This document shows, piece after piece, positions 1 through 5,594 of a stretch of 8,194 nucleotides of DNA. Position 1 is the stretch's first letter; each line of letters opens with the position of its first letter. The DNA comes from SZUA-430 sp964646885 (lineage in GTDB: Bacteria > Pseudomonadota > Alphaproteobacteria > Micropepsales > Micropepsaceae), in NCBI GenBank assembly GCA_964646885.1, contig CAZYFM010000138.1:1-8194 (forward strand), read 5' to 3'. Both the position numbers and the translations under genes were made by a program. The notes under the pieces were generated by a model. It saw nothing but the letters and a program-made list of their open reading frames with translations, was not told the DNA's origin and did no database searches.

Positions 1-1
1 G

Positions 2-448
2 AACTGGCAGACGATTTCCAACTCGATCAAGCGCCTGCGCTCGATCGAGGAAACGCTGAATGCCGGTGGCGTCGGCCTGACGAAGCGCGAAGTGCTGAAC
101 CTGCAGCGCGAGAAGGAAAAGCTTGATCGCGCGCTCGGCGGCATCAAGGAAATGGGCGGCGTCCCTGACCTTCTCTTCGTCATCGACACGAACAAGGAAG
201 CCATCGCCATCCAGGAAGCCAACAAGCTTGGCATCCCGGTCGTCGCAGTGGTCGACTCGAACTCGAACCCGCAGGGCATCGCCTTCCCGATCCCGGGCAA
301 TGACGACGCATCGCGCGCCATCGCGCTGTACTGCGACCTGGTGGCCCGCGCGGTCATCGATGGCCTCTCGGCCTTCCAGGGCACGTCTGGCGTGGACATC
401 GGCGCGTCCGATGAAGTGCCGGTGCAGGAACTGCCGGCAGGTAACTGA
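2..448 (+). CDS. rpsB: 30S ribosomal protein uS2 (RpsB), 3' part
   Basis: Structural protein of the small ribosomal subunit; uS2 binds late in 30S assembly near the head-body junction. The gene is cut by the left edge of the window: the reading frame is open from base 2 and gives 148 residues ending at TGA 446-448, about the C-terminal 55-60% of a usual uS2 protein. The fragment opens with NWQTISNSIKRLRSIEE, matching the conserved TNW-(K/R)T-(I/V) segment. It continues with the family signature PDLLFVIDTNKEAIAIQEA, then LGIPVVAVVDSNSNPQGI and the IPGNDDA motif. The tail after the conserved core (GTSGVDIGASDEV...) is short and acidic, as is common in Alphaproteobacteria. It is the first gene of the usual rpsB-tsf pair, with tsf starting 55 bases downstream. 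The promoter and any autoregulatory leader lie outside the window. No frameshift is visible. Confidence 0.97.
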   Translation, partial: NWQTISNSIKRLRSIEETLNAGGVGLTKREVLNLQREKEKLDRALGGIKEMGGVPDLLFVIDTNKEAIAIQEANKLGIPVVAVVDSNSNPQGIAFPIPGNDDASRAIALYCDLVARAVIDGLSAFQGTSGVDIGASDEVPVQELPAGN

Positions 449-455
449 TTTGGCG

Positions 456-477
456 CCGCGCCGCCACGGCGGCGCGG
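456..477 (+). promoter_or_regulatory. GC-rich hairpin in the rpsB-tsf gap
   Basis: A perfect inverted repeat lies just after the rpsB stop codon. CCGCGCCGCC (456-465) is the reverse complement of GGCGGCGCGG (468-477). This allows a stem of about 9 bp closed by a CACG tetraloop. The sequence after it (TCAACTCGAAAG) has no run of T, so it is not a canonical intrinsic terminator. It could be a partial attenuator that lowers tsf relative to rpsB, an RNA-processing or stability element, or chance in GC-rich DNA. The 26 bases after it carry the tsf ribosome binding site. Confidence 0.5.
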
Positions 478-492
478 TCAACTCGAAAGATT

Positions 493-497
493 AGGAG
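493..497 (+). promoter_or_regulatory. Shine-Dalgarno site of tsf
   Basis: AGGAG sits 6 bases upstream of ATG 504. It is among the clearest ribosome binding sites in the window and fixes the tsf start. It lies just after the intergenic hairpin and is not part of the stem. Confidence 0.85.
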
Positions 498-503
498 CAC
501 ACC

Positions 504-1430
504 ATGGCTGAAATTACAGCCGCGATGGTCAAGGACCTGCGCGAAAAGACCGGCGCAGGCATGATGGATTGCAAGTCCGCCCTCAACGAAACCAAGGGCG
601 ACATGGAAGCCGCAGTCGACTGGCTGCGCAAGAAGGGCCTGTCCAAGGCCGCAAAGAAGGCTGGCCGCACGGCAGCAGAAGGCCTCGTCGGCGTCGCTTC
701 GCGCGGCAACAAGGGCGCTGTCGTCGAAGTCAACTCGGAAACCGACTTCGTTGCGCGCAATGAGCAGTTCCAGGCGTTCGTGGCCAAGGTGGCCGAGCTC
801 GCGCTCGACGCCGACGGTGACGTCGCAAAGCTCGCCAAGATGCCCTTCCCGGGCAGCGGCACGGATGTCGAGGGTCACCTGAAGAACCTCGTTGCGACCA
901 TCGGCGAGAACATGTCCCTGCGCCGCACGGCATCGTTCAACGTGTCGCCGGGCGTCGTCGCAAGCTATGTCCACAACCAGGCCGCGCCGAACCTCGGTCG
1001 CCTCGGCGTGCTCGTCTCGCTGAAGTCGTCGGGCAACGCCGAAGCGCTCGCCGCCCTCGGACGCAAGATCGCGATGCACGTCGCCTCCACCAACCCGATC
1101 GCCCTGAAGGCCGATCAGGTGGATGCCGCCACGCTGGAGCGCGAAAAGGCCATTTTCGCCGAGCAGGCGCGCCAGTCCGGCAAGCCGGAAAACATCATCA
1201 CGAAGATGGTGGAAGGTCGCGTGCGCAAGTTCTACGAGGAAGTCGTGCTGCTGCAGCAGGCTTTCATCATGGACCCCGACAAGACCGTGGAAGCTTTCGT
1301 GAAAGCCTCCGAGAAGGACGTGGGCGCCCCGATCTCCGTTGAGGGATTTGTGCGCTTTGCACTTGGCGAAGGCATCCAGAAAGAGGAAACTGACTTCGCC
1401 GCAGAAGTCGCCGCTGCAGCAAAAGGCTAA
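504..1430 (+). CDS. tsf: Translation elongation factor Ts (EF-Ts)
   Basis: Cytoplasmic guanine nucleotide exchange factor that releases GDP from EF-Tu so that EF-Tu can bind GTP and aminoacyl-tRNA again. The 308-residue protein has the full family layout. An N-terminal UBA-like domain (about 1-55) carries LREKTGAGMMDCKSAL and DWLRKKG. The core follows, with TDFVARN at 80-86; the D-F of this motif is the part known to insert into EF-Tu and disturb its Mg2+ site. A second core repeat contains KIAMHVAST (188-196). A C-terminal helical part (about 210-255) has KPENIITKMVEGRVRKFYEE. The length is usual for alphaproteobacterial EF-Ts. ATG 504 is preceded by AGGAG at 6 bases and gives the standard start MAEITA. 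It is followed by pyrH after a 26-base gap, so the two are very likely cotranscribed. Nothing is missing or unusual. Confidence 0.98.
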   Translation: MAEITAAMVKDLREKTGAGMMDCKSALNETKGDMEAAVDWLRKKGLSKAAKKAGRTAAEGLVGVASRGNKGAVVEVNSETDFVARNEQFQAFVAKVAELALDADGDVAKLAKMPFPGSGTDVEGHLKNLVATIGENMSLRRTASFNVSPGVVASYVHNQAAPNLGRLGVLVSLKSSGNAEALAALGRKIAMHVASTNPIALKADQVDAATLEREKAIFAEQARQSGKPENIITKMVEGRVRKFYEEVVLLQQAFIMDPDKTVEAFVKASEKDVGAPISVEGFVRFALGEGIQKEETDFAAEVAAAAKG

Positions 1431-1448
1431 GGGCTACACAAAAAGGGC

Positions 1449-1453
1449 AGGGA
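1449..1453 (+). promoter_or_regulatory. Shine-Dalgarno site of pyrH
   Basis: AGGGA inside GGGCAGGGA precedes ATG 1457 with a spacing of only 3-4 bases, which is short but usable. It supports this ATG as the start of pyrH. No other in-frame start has a better site. Confidence 0.55.
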
Positions 1454-1456
1454 CCA

Positions 1457-2176
1457 ATGACATCAGCGCCTCTCTACCGCCGGATACTTCTCAAGATTTC
1501 CGGCGAGGCGTTGATGGGTCCCGGCCAGTACGGGATCGATCTCGCAACCGTTGACCGCATCGCAGGCGAGATCAAGGAAGCCAGGAACATCGGAACGCAG
1601 GTCTGCGCCGTCATCGGCGGGGGAAACATCTTCCGCGGCATGAAGGCGGCGGCCTCCGGCATGGAACGCGCCACGGCCGACTACATGGGCATGCTGGGCA
1701 CGATCATGAACGCCCTTGCCATGCAGAACGCGCTCGAGAAAGCCGGCGTCTACACGCGCGTTCTGTCCGCAATCCCCATGACGACGGTGTGCGAGCCCTA
1801 TATCCGCCGGCGCGCCATCCGCCACATGGAGAAGGGCCGCGTCGTGATCTTTGCGGCAGGCACCGGCAATCCCTTCTTCACGACGGACACCGCGGCAGCC
1901 TTGCGGGCTGCCGAAATGGGTGTGGACGCCATCATGAAGGGAACGCAGGTCAATGGCGTGTATTCGGAAGATCCGAAACAGAACCCGAATGCCGAGCGTT
2001 ACGACCGCCTGTCCCACACGGAAGTATTGAGCCGCGAACTCAAGGTCATGGACGCTTCTGCCGTCGCGCTGGCCCGCGACAGCAACATCAAGATCGTGGT
2101 CTTCAACATCCACGAGAAAATGAACTTCGTTCGCGTGCTGCAGGGACAGGGTCTCTGCACCATCATCGGAACTTGA
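1457..2176 (+). CDS. pyrH: Uridylate kinase (UMP kinase, PyrH)
   Basis: Cytoplasmic, usually hexameric enzyme that phosphorylates UMP to UDP with ATP, a step of pyrimidine nucleotide synthesis. It belongs to the bacterial amino-acid kinase (AAK) fold family and is unrelated to eukaryotic UMP/CMP kinases. The 239-residue length is standard. Visible motifs are LLKISGEAL (11-19, with the phosphate-binding Lys13), VIGGGNIFRG (52-61), ERATADYMGMLGT (70-82, UMP site), the GTGNPFFTTDTAA stretch (135-147, substrate discrimination) and the nucleotide-site segment MKGTQVNGVYSEDP (160-173). The last usually reads VDGVY; here the Asp is Asn166. The family is typically activated by GTP and inhibited by UTP; that is family knowledge, not something visible here. 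It sits between tsf and frr, its normal place. Confidence 0.97.
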   Translation: MTSAPLYRRILLKISGEALMGPGQYGIDLATVDRIAGEIKEARNIGTQVCAVIGGGNIFRGMKAAASGMERATADYMGMLGTIMNALAMQNALEKAGVYTRVLSAIPMTTVCEPYIRRRAIRHMEKGRVVIFAAGTGNPFFTTDTAAALRAAEMGVDAIMKGTQVNGVYSEDPKQNPNAERYDRLSHTEVLSRELKVMDASAVALARDSNIKIVVFNIHEKMNFVRVLQGQGLCTIIGT

Positions 2177-2178
2177 AC

Positions 2179-2196
2179 GGGCGCACCCCGGCGCCC
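2179..2196 (+). promoter_or_regulatory. Small hairpin between pyrH and frr
   Basis: GGGCGC (2179-2184) and GCGCCC (2191-2196) can pair as a 6-bp GC-only stem with a 6-base loop (ACCCCG). The stem ends 2 bases before the frr Shine-Dalgarno site, and no T run follows. It may tune frr translation or mRNA stability, or be chance in GC-rich spacer DNA. Confidence 0.3.
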
Positions 2197-2198
2197 AC

Positions 2199-2205
2199 GG
2201 GAGGA
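2199..2205 (+). promoter_or_regulatory. Shine-Dalgarno site of frr
   Basis: GGGAGGA lies 5 bases before ATG 2211. It is a strong site and decides the start of frr. Confidence 0.85.
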
Positions 2206-2210
2206 ACTCC

Positions 2211-2777
2211 ATGGCACAATCCAAGCCATTCGACCTAGATGACCTGAACAAGCGCATGAGGGGAGCCGTCCAGACCCTGAAGCACGAGTTCTCGGGCCTT
2301 CGCACAGGACGCGCGAGCGTGAGCCTGCTCGAACCCGTCCAGGTCGACGCCTATGGCAGCAACATGCCGCTTAACCAGGTGGGCACCGTCAACGCACCGG
2401 AGCCGCGCATGCTCACGGTGCAGGTCTGGGATCGTGGTCTCGTGATCGCGGTGGACAAGGCCATCAGGGGTGCCGGCCTCGGCCTCAACCCGCAGGTCGA
2501 CGGCCAGCTGCTGCGTATCCCGATCCCGCCATTGACGGAGGACCGCCGCAAGGAACTCTCGAAGATCGCGGCGAAGTACTCGGAAGCGGCCCGCATTGCG
2601 GTGCGCAACATCCGTCGCGATGGGATGGAGCATCTGAAGAAGCTCGAGAAGGAGCATCAGATCAGCGAGGACGAGCACAAGAAGATGTCGGAAAAGGTCC
2701 AGCAGGCCACCGACAGCCACATCAAGGAAATAGACGAGGCCTACGCGGCGAAGGAAAAGGAGATCATGCAGGTCTAG
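2211..2777 (+). CDS. frr: Ribosome recycling factor (RRF)
   Basis: Cytoplasmic factor that, with EF-G and GTP, splits the post-termination ribosome from mRNA and tRNA so that it can be reused. The 188 residues match the family length (about 185). Domain I is the three-helix bundle formed by the N-terminal helix with LKHEFSGLRTGRAS (23-36) and the long C-terminal helices with RRKELSKIAAKYSEAAR and RNIRRDGMEHLKKLEKE. Domain II is the small beta region in between, with PVQVDAYGSNMPLNQVGTV and PEPRMLTVQVWD. All conserved blocks are present. The start ATG 2211 has a strong GGGAGGA site. It follows pyrH after 34 bases and precedes uppS by 23 bases, the usual pyrH-frr-uppS order. Confidence 0.98.
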   Translation: MAQSKPFDLDDLNKRMRGAVQTLKHEFSGLRTGRASVSLLEPVQVDAYGSNMPLNQVGTVNAPEPRMLTVQVWDRGLVIAVDKAIRGAGLGLNPQVDGQLLRIPIPPLTEDRRKELSKIAAKYSEAARIAVRNIRRDGMEHLKKLEKEHQISEDEHKKMSEKVQQATDSHIKEIDEAYAAKEKEIMQV

Positions 2778-2800
2778 GACGACCTTGCGGATCACGATGG

Positions 2801-3547
2801 ATGTCGCAGGCTGCGCCAGAACCGACGGGTAATCGGCTTCCCGGCCACATCGCCATCATCATGGATGGCAATGGACGTTGGGCCAAGGCGCGCATGCTGC
2901 CACGCGTGATGGGCCATCGCGCAGGCGTGGGTGCCGTCCGCACGACGGTTCGGGCTGCCGGTCGCCTGGGCATCCGGCACCTGACCCTGTTCGGCTTTTC
3001 ATCCGAAAACTGGAAGCGTCCCGTCGCCGAGGTCTCCGACCTGATGGGGCTCCTTCGGATGTACATCCGCTCCGACATCGAAGAACTCAACGCCAATGGC
3101 GTGCAGATCCGCATTATTGGTGCGCGGACCGGGCTCGACCCGGACATTGTCGACCTCATCGACGAAGTGCACCGCAAGACGGCCGCGAACACGGGCCTCA
3201 TCCTGACGATCGCCTTCAACTATGGCGGACAGGACGAGATCGTCGATGCCGTCCGGCGTATTGCGCTGGAAGTCCAGGCCGGTCGGCTCGATCCCTCGGC
3301 CATCACCCGTGAGCTCTTCGCGTCACATCTGGCAACGGCGGGCATCCCGGACCCGGATCTGGTCATCCGGACGAGCGGCGAGAAGCGCCTCAGCAACTTC
3401 CTGCTCTGGCAGACGGCCTACTCTGAATTCGTGTTTCTGGACACTTTGTGGCCGGATTTCAGCGAGTTGCATTTGACCGACGCCATCCGGCAATATCAGT
3501 CGAGGGACCGCCGCTTCGGCGGGCGAGATCTATCGGCGGGCGAATGA
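2801..3547 (+). CDS. uppS: Undecaprenyl diphosphate synthase (UppS, IspU)
   Basis: Cis-prenyltransferase that adds isopentenyl diphosphate units to farnesyl diphosphate to make C55 undecaprenyl diphosphate, the lipid carrier for peptidoglycan and other envelope polysaccharides; it acts at the cytoplasmic face of the inner membrane. The 248-residue protein has the family motifs in order: IIMDGNGRWAK (19-29, with the catalytic Mg2+-binding Asp22 and Arg26/Trp27), GHRAG (38-42), LFGFSSENWKRP (63-74), FNYGG (139-143) and IRTSGEKRLSNFLLWQ (189-204, with diphosphate-binding arginines 190 and 196), then AYSEF with Glu209. The C-terminal RDRRFGG is also typical. ATG 2801 gives a normal N-terminus, but the site upstream is weak (only GCGGA at 2787-2791), so translation may depend on ribosomes leaving frr. 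An ATG at 2797 is out of frame. The stop overlaps the cdsA start by 4 bases. Confidence 0.97.
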   Translation: MSQAAPEPTGNRLPGHIAIIMDGNGRWAKARMLPRVMGHRAGVGAVRTTVRAAGRLGIRHLTLFGFSSENWKRPVAEVSDLMGLLRMYIRSDIEELNANGVQIRIIGARTGLDPDIVDLIDEVHRKTAANTGLILTIAFNYGGQDEIVDAVRRIALEVQAGRLDPSAITRELFASHLATAGIPDPDLVIRTSGEKRLSNFLLWQTAYSEFVFLDTLWPDFSELHLTDAIRQYQSRDRRFGGRDLSAGE

Positions 3548-4374
3548 CCACAGTGAGCGCACGGACTTCGTCTCTCTGGCCCCGCATCATCACGTCCCTT
3601 GTCCTCATCCCGTCGGCCCTGGCGGCTGTCTACGCTGGCGGCTGGGTGCTGGCGATCTGGGCGTCGGCGGCAGGGATCGCCATGTCCCGCGAATGGGTGA
3701 TGATCGTGCACAGGGAGCGACAGTTCGGCTGGAGGATCGCCTTGCATGCGGCCGCCATTGTCGGGTCGCAGGCGCTGCTCGTCGCTGGCCACGCGAACTA
3801 TGCGATGGCCTGCGTGTTCCTGATGGCGCTGATCGGAAATGTCTACGCGCAGCGGCTCGGCGAGCGTTCGATCTGGACGGTGATGGGAATCATCTTCATC
3901 GCCTTGCCGTGCCTGGCGTTCGCGGAGTTGCGGATGCTCTCGCCCTATGGACTGGAAACCGTGGTCTGGCTGCTCTGTATCGTGTGGGCCACCGACAGCG
4001 CGGCCTATCTGGCAGGTTCCTCTCTGGGAGGTCCGAAGCTCGCCCCGTTCATTTCGCCAAACAAGACCTGGGTTGGCGCCGTTTCGGGTCTCGCTGCCGG
4101 CATCGTCGCCGGCATCGTACTGACGCAGGTGACGGGGTTCGTGGCGCGCGAGACCTTCGTGCTGGCCTGCGCCGGCGTCTCGCTGCTCACGCAGTGTGGT
4201 GACCTTGCCGAATCCTTTCTCAAGCGAACATTCGGCGTGAAGGACGCGTCCGACTTGATCCCGGGCCATGGGGGCGCTCTCGACAGGCTGGACGGCATGA
4301 TCGTGGCAACCGCTGGCGTTGCCATCCTGACCGGCATCATCGGCCACTCGCCGGTCGTGTGGGCGGCGCCGTGA
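3544..4374 (+). CDS. cdsA: Phosphatidate cytidylyltransferase (CDP-diacylglycerol synthase, CdsA)
   Basis: Integral inner-membrane enzyme that converts phosphatidic acid and CTP to CDP-diacylglycerol and diphosphate, the precursor of the bacterial phospholipids. The preferred start is ATG 3544, which overlaps the uppS stop as ATGA and gives 276 residues, a normal length. The frame stays open upstream to an ATG at 3448, but that start would add 32 residues of uppS antiframe with no family resemblance. There is no clear Shine-Dalgarno site (only GGCGGG at 3535-3540), which suggests coupling to uppS. Several hydrophobic segments are visible (about 13-32, 33-48, 66-82, 87-100, 112-128, 139-158, 178-198, 203-215, 252-267). 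The CDS family signature is complete at 224-250: S-F-L-K-R, then V-K-D, then PGHGG and LDRLD, with the acidic and histidine residues that bind metal and CTP. ATDSAAY (149-155) and SPNKTWVG (171-178) are also typical. Confidence 0.96.
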   Translation: MTTVSARTSSLWPRIITSLVLIPSALAAVYAGGWVLAIWASAAGIAMSREWVMIVHRERQFGWRIALHAAAIVGSQALLVAGHANYAMACVFLMALIGNVYAQRLGERSIWTVMGIIFIALPCLAFAELRMLSPYGLETVVWLLCIVWATDSAAYLAGSSLGGPKLAPFISPNKTWVGAVSGLAAGIVAGIVLTQVTGFVARETFVLACAGVSLLTQCGDLAESFLKRTFGVKDASDLIPGHGGALDRLDGMIVATAGVAILTGIIGHSPVVWAAP

Positions 4375-5552
4375 GCACGGGCACACCCAAGACGGTGACC
4401 ATCCTGGGGTCGACGGGATCGGTGGGAGCCAACACCGTCGAGCTCATCGAAAGCCGCAACGCAAGCGGGGCAGGGGCCTACCGCGTCGTTGCGCTCACGG
4501 CCAACGACAACGCCAGGCTTCTGGCCGACCAGGCGCGTCGCCTGAAGCCTGCCTTCATTGCGATCGGTAACGACAGGCATTACGCGGACCTGAAGGCGGA
4601 ATTGTCCGGTCTCGGCATCGAGATCGCCGCCGGCCGTGAGGGCGTGCTCGAGGCCGCCCGCCGCGACGCCGAATGGGTCATGGCAAGCATCATCGGCGCT
4701 GCGGGTCTTGAACCAACGCTTGCCGCAGTCGCGCGGGGGCGCACGGTCGCCCTCGCAAACAAGGAATGCCTTGTCTCGGCCGGCCGGTTCTTCATGTCGG
4801 AAGTTCGGCGCCACGGCACGACCCTCCTGCCGGTCGATTCCGAGCACAACGCGGTTTTTCAGGTCTTCAGCGCGGAGCATGCTGCAGCCATCGAAAGCGT
4901 GGTGCTGACAGCCTCCGGCGGGCCATTCCGCACCTGGTCGATGGAGCAGATGCGCTCCGTAACCCCGGCACAGGCCTGCAAGCACCCCAATTACTCGATG
5001 GGCGCAAAGATCTCCGTCGACTCGGCAACGCTGATGAACAAGGGGCTCGAACTGATCGAGGCGCACCACCTGTTCGCCACGCCCCCCGACCGCCTCGGCG
5101 TCGTCGTTCACCCGCAGCAGGCCGTGCATTGCCTCGTGACCTATGCGGATGGTTCGGTGCTCGCCCAGCTCGCCAGCCCCGACATGCGCACGCCCATCGC
5201 CTATGCGCTGGGCTATCCGGACAGAATCAAGGCGCCGACCAAGCGTCTCGACCTGACCGAATTGGGCCAGTTGACTTTCGAGGCGCCTGACCTGAACCGG
5301 TTCCCCTGCCTCAAACTGGCACAGGAAGCGATGGCCGCCGGACAGGCGGCAACGACCATCCTTAATGCAGCGAACGAAGAAGCGGTCGCGGCATTTTTGG
5401 CGGGAAAGCTTGATTTTGCGGGCATCGCGCGGGTCGTTGACCAAACGCTCGCGCAGGTTTCCCTTGGGCGTACCGATCCGGAAACCCTCGAAGACGTGAT
5501 GGCGCTAGATTCGCAAGCCAGGCAACACGCCAAACGTGCATTGAAAAGTTAG
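4371..5552 (+). CDS. dxr: 1-deoxy-D-xylulose 5-phosphate reductoisomerase (Dxr, IspC)
   Basis: Cytoplasmic NADPH- and metal-dependent enzyme that converts DXP to 2-C-methyl-D-erythritol 4-phosphate, the first committed step of the MEP isoprenoid pathway and the target of fosmidomycin. GTG 4371 is chosen as start because it overlaps the cdsA stop as GTGA and yields MSTGTPKTVTILGSTGSVG, a normal N-terminus of 393 residues. A GTG at 4359 would add only 4 residues. Neither has a good ribosome binding site. The N-terminal Rossmann domain has GSTGSVG at 13-19 and ALANKE at 127-132. The catalytic domain has PVDSEHNAVFQ (154-164, metal ligands Asp156 and Glu158), ASGGPF (181-186), then HPNYSMGAKISVDSATLMNKGLELIEA (205-231), with the third metal ligand expected at Glu227 or Glu230 of that block. 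The loop position usually held by Trp (HPNW) is Tyr208. The C-terminal helical domain is complete. Dxr supplies the precursor path for UppS, two genes upstream. Confidence 0.97.
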   Translation: MSTGTPKTVTILGSTGSVGANTVELIESRNASGAGAYRVVALTANDNARLLADQARRLKPAFIAIGNDRHYADLKAELSGLGIEIAAGREGVLEAARRDAEWVMASIIGAAGLEPTLAAVARGRTVALANKECLVSAGRFFMSEVRRHGTTLLPVDSEHNAVFQVFSAEHAAAIESVVLTASGGPFRTWSMEQMRSVTPAQACKHPNYSMGAKISVDSATLMNKGLELIEAHHLFATPPDRLGVVVHPQQAVHCLVTYADGSVLAQLASPDMRTPIAYALGYPDRIKAPTKRLDLTELGQLTFEAPDLNRFPCLKLAQEAMAAGQAATTILNAANEEAVAAFLAGKLDFAGIARVVDQTLAQVSLGRTDPETLEDVMALDSQARQHAKRALKS

Positions 5553-5594
5553 CGGCGCTTCGACACAACCGGTTTATCAACAGGGCTCACTCGG

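Noticed and set aside
431..440. Palindrome CTGCCGGCAG at the end of rpsB
   Set aside because: A single short palindrome inside coding sequence in GC-rich DNA; no second copy or context suggests function.
354..1079. A 241-codon minus-strand frame opposite rpsB and tsf
   Set aside because: Antisense shadow of conserved coding sequence; no ribosome site or family motif.
1463..2305. A 280-codon minus-strand frame opposite pyrH and frr
   Set aside because: Antisense shadow; the sense strand is clearly pyrH and frr.
3448..3543. N-terminal extension of cdsA from ATG 3448
   Set aside because: It would overlap 100 bases of uppS, adds an Arg-rich tail not seen in CdsA, and ATG 3544 gives the expected length and an ATGA overlap.
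3496..4386. A 296-codon minus-strand frame opposite cdsA
   Set aside because: Antisense shadow of a membrane protein gene; highly charged translation with no recognisable domain.
4005..5444. A 479-codon open frame on the minus strand across dxr and the end of cdsA
   Set aside because: It lies fully antisense to two well-recognised genes, is low in complexity and Arg/His/Gly-rich like other antisense frames in GC-rich DNA, and resembles no protein family.
5541..5594. TTGAAA at 5541 and TTTATC at 5573 as an rseP promoter
   Set aside because: The spacing of about 26 bases is too long, and no other pairing of boxes fits in the 42-base gap.
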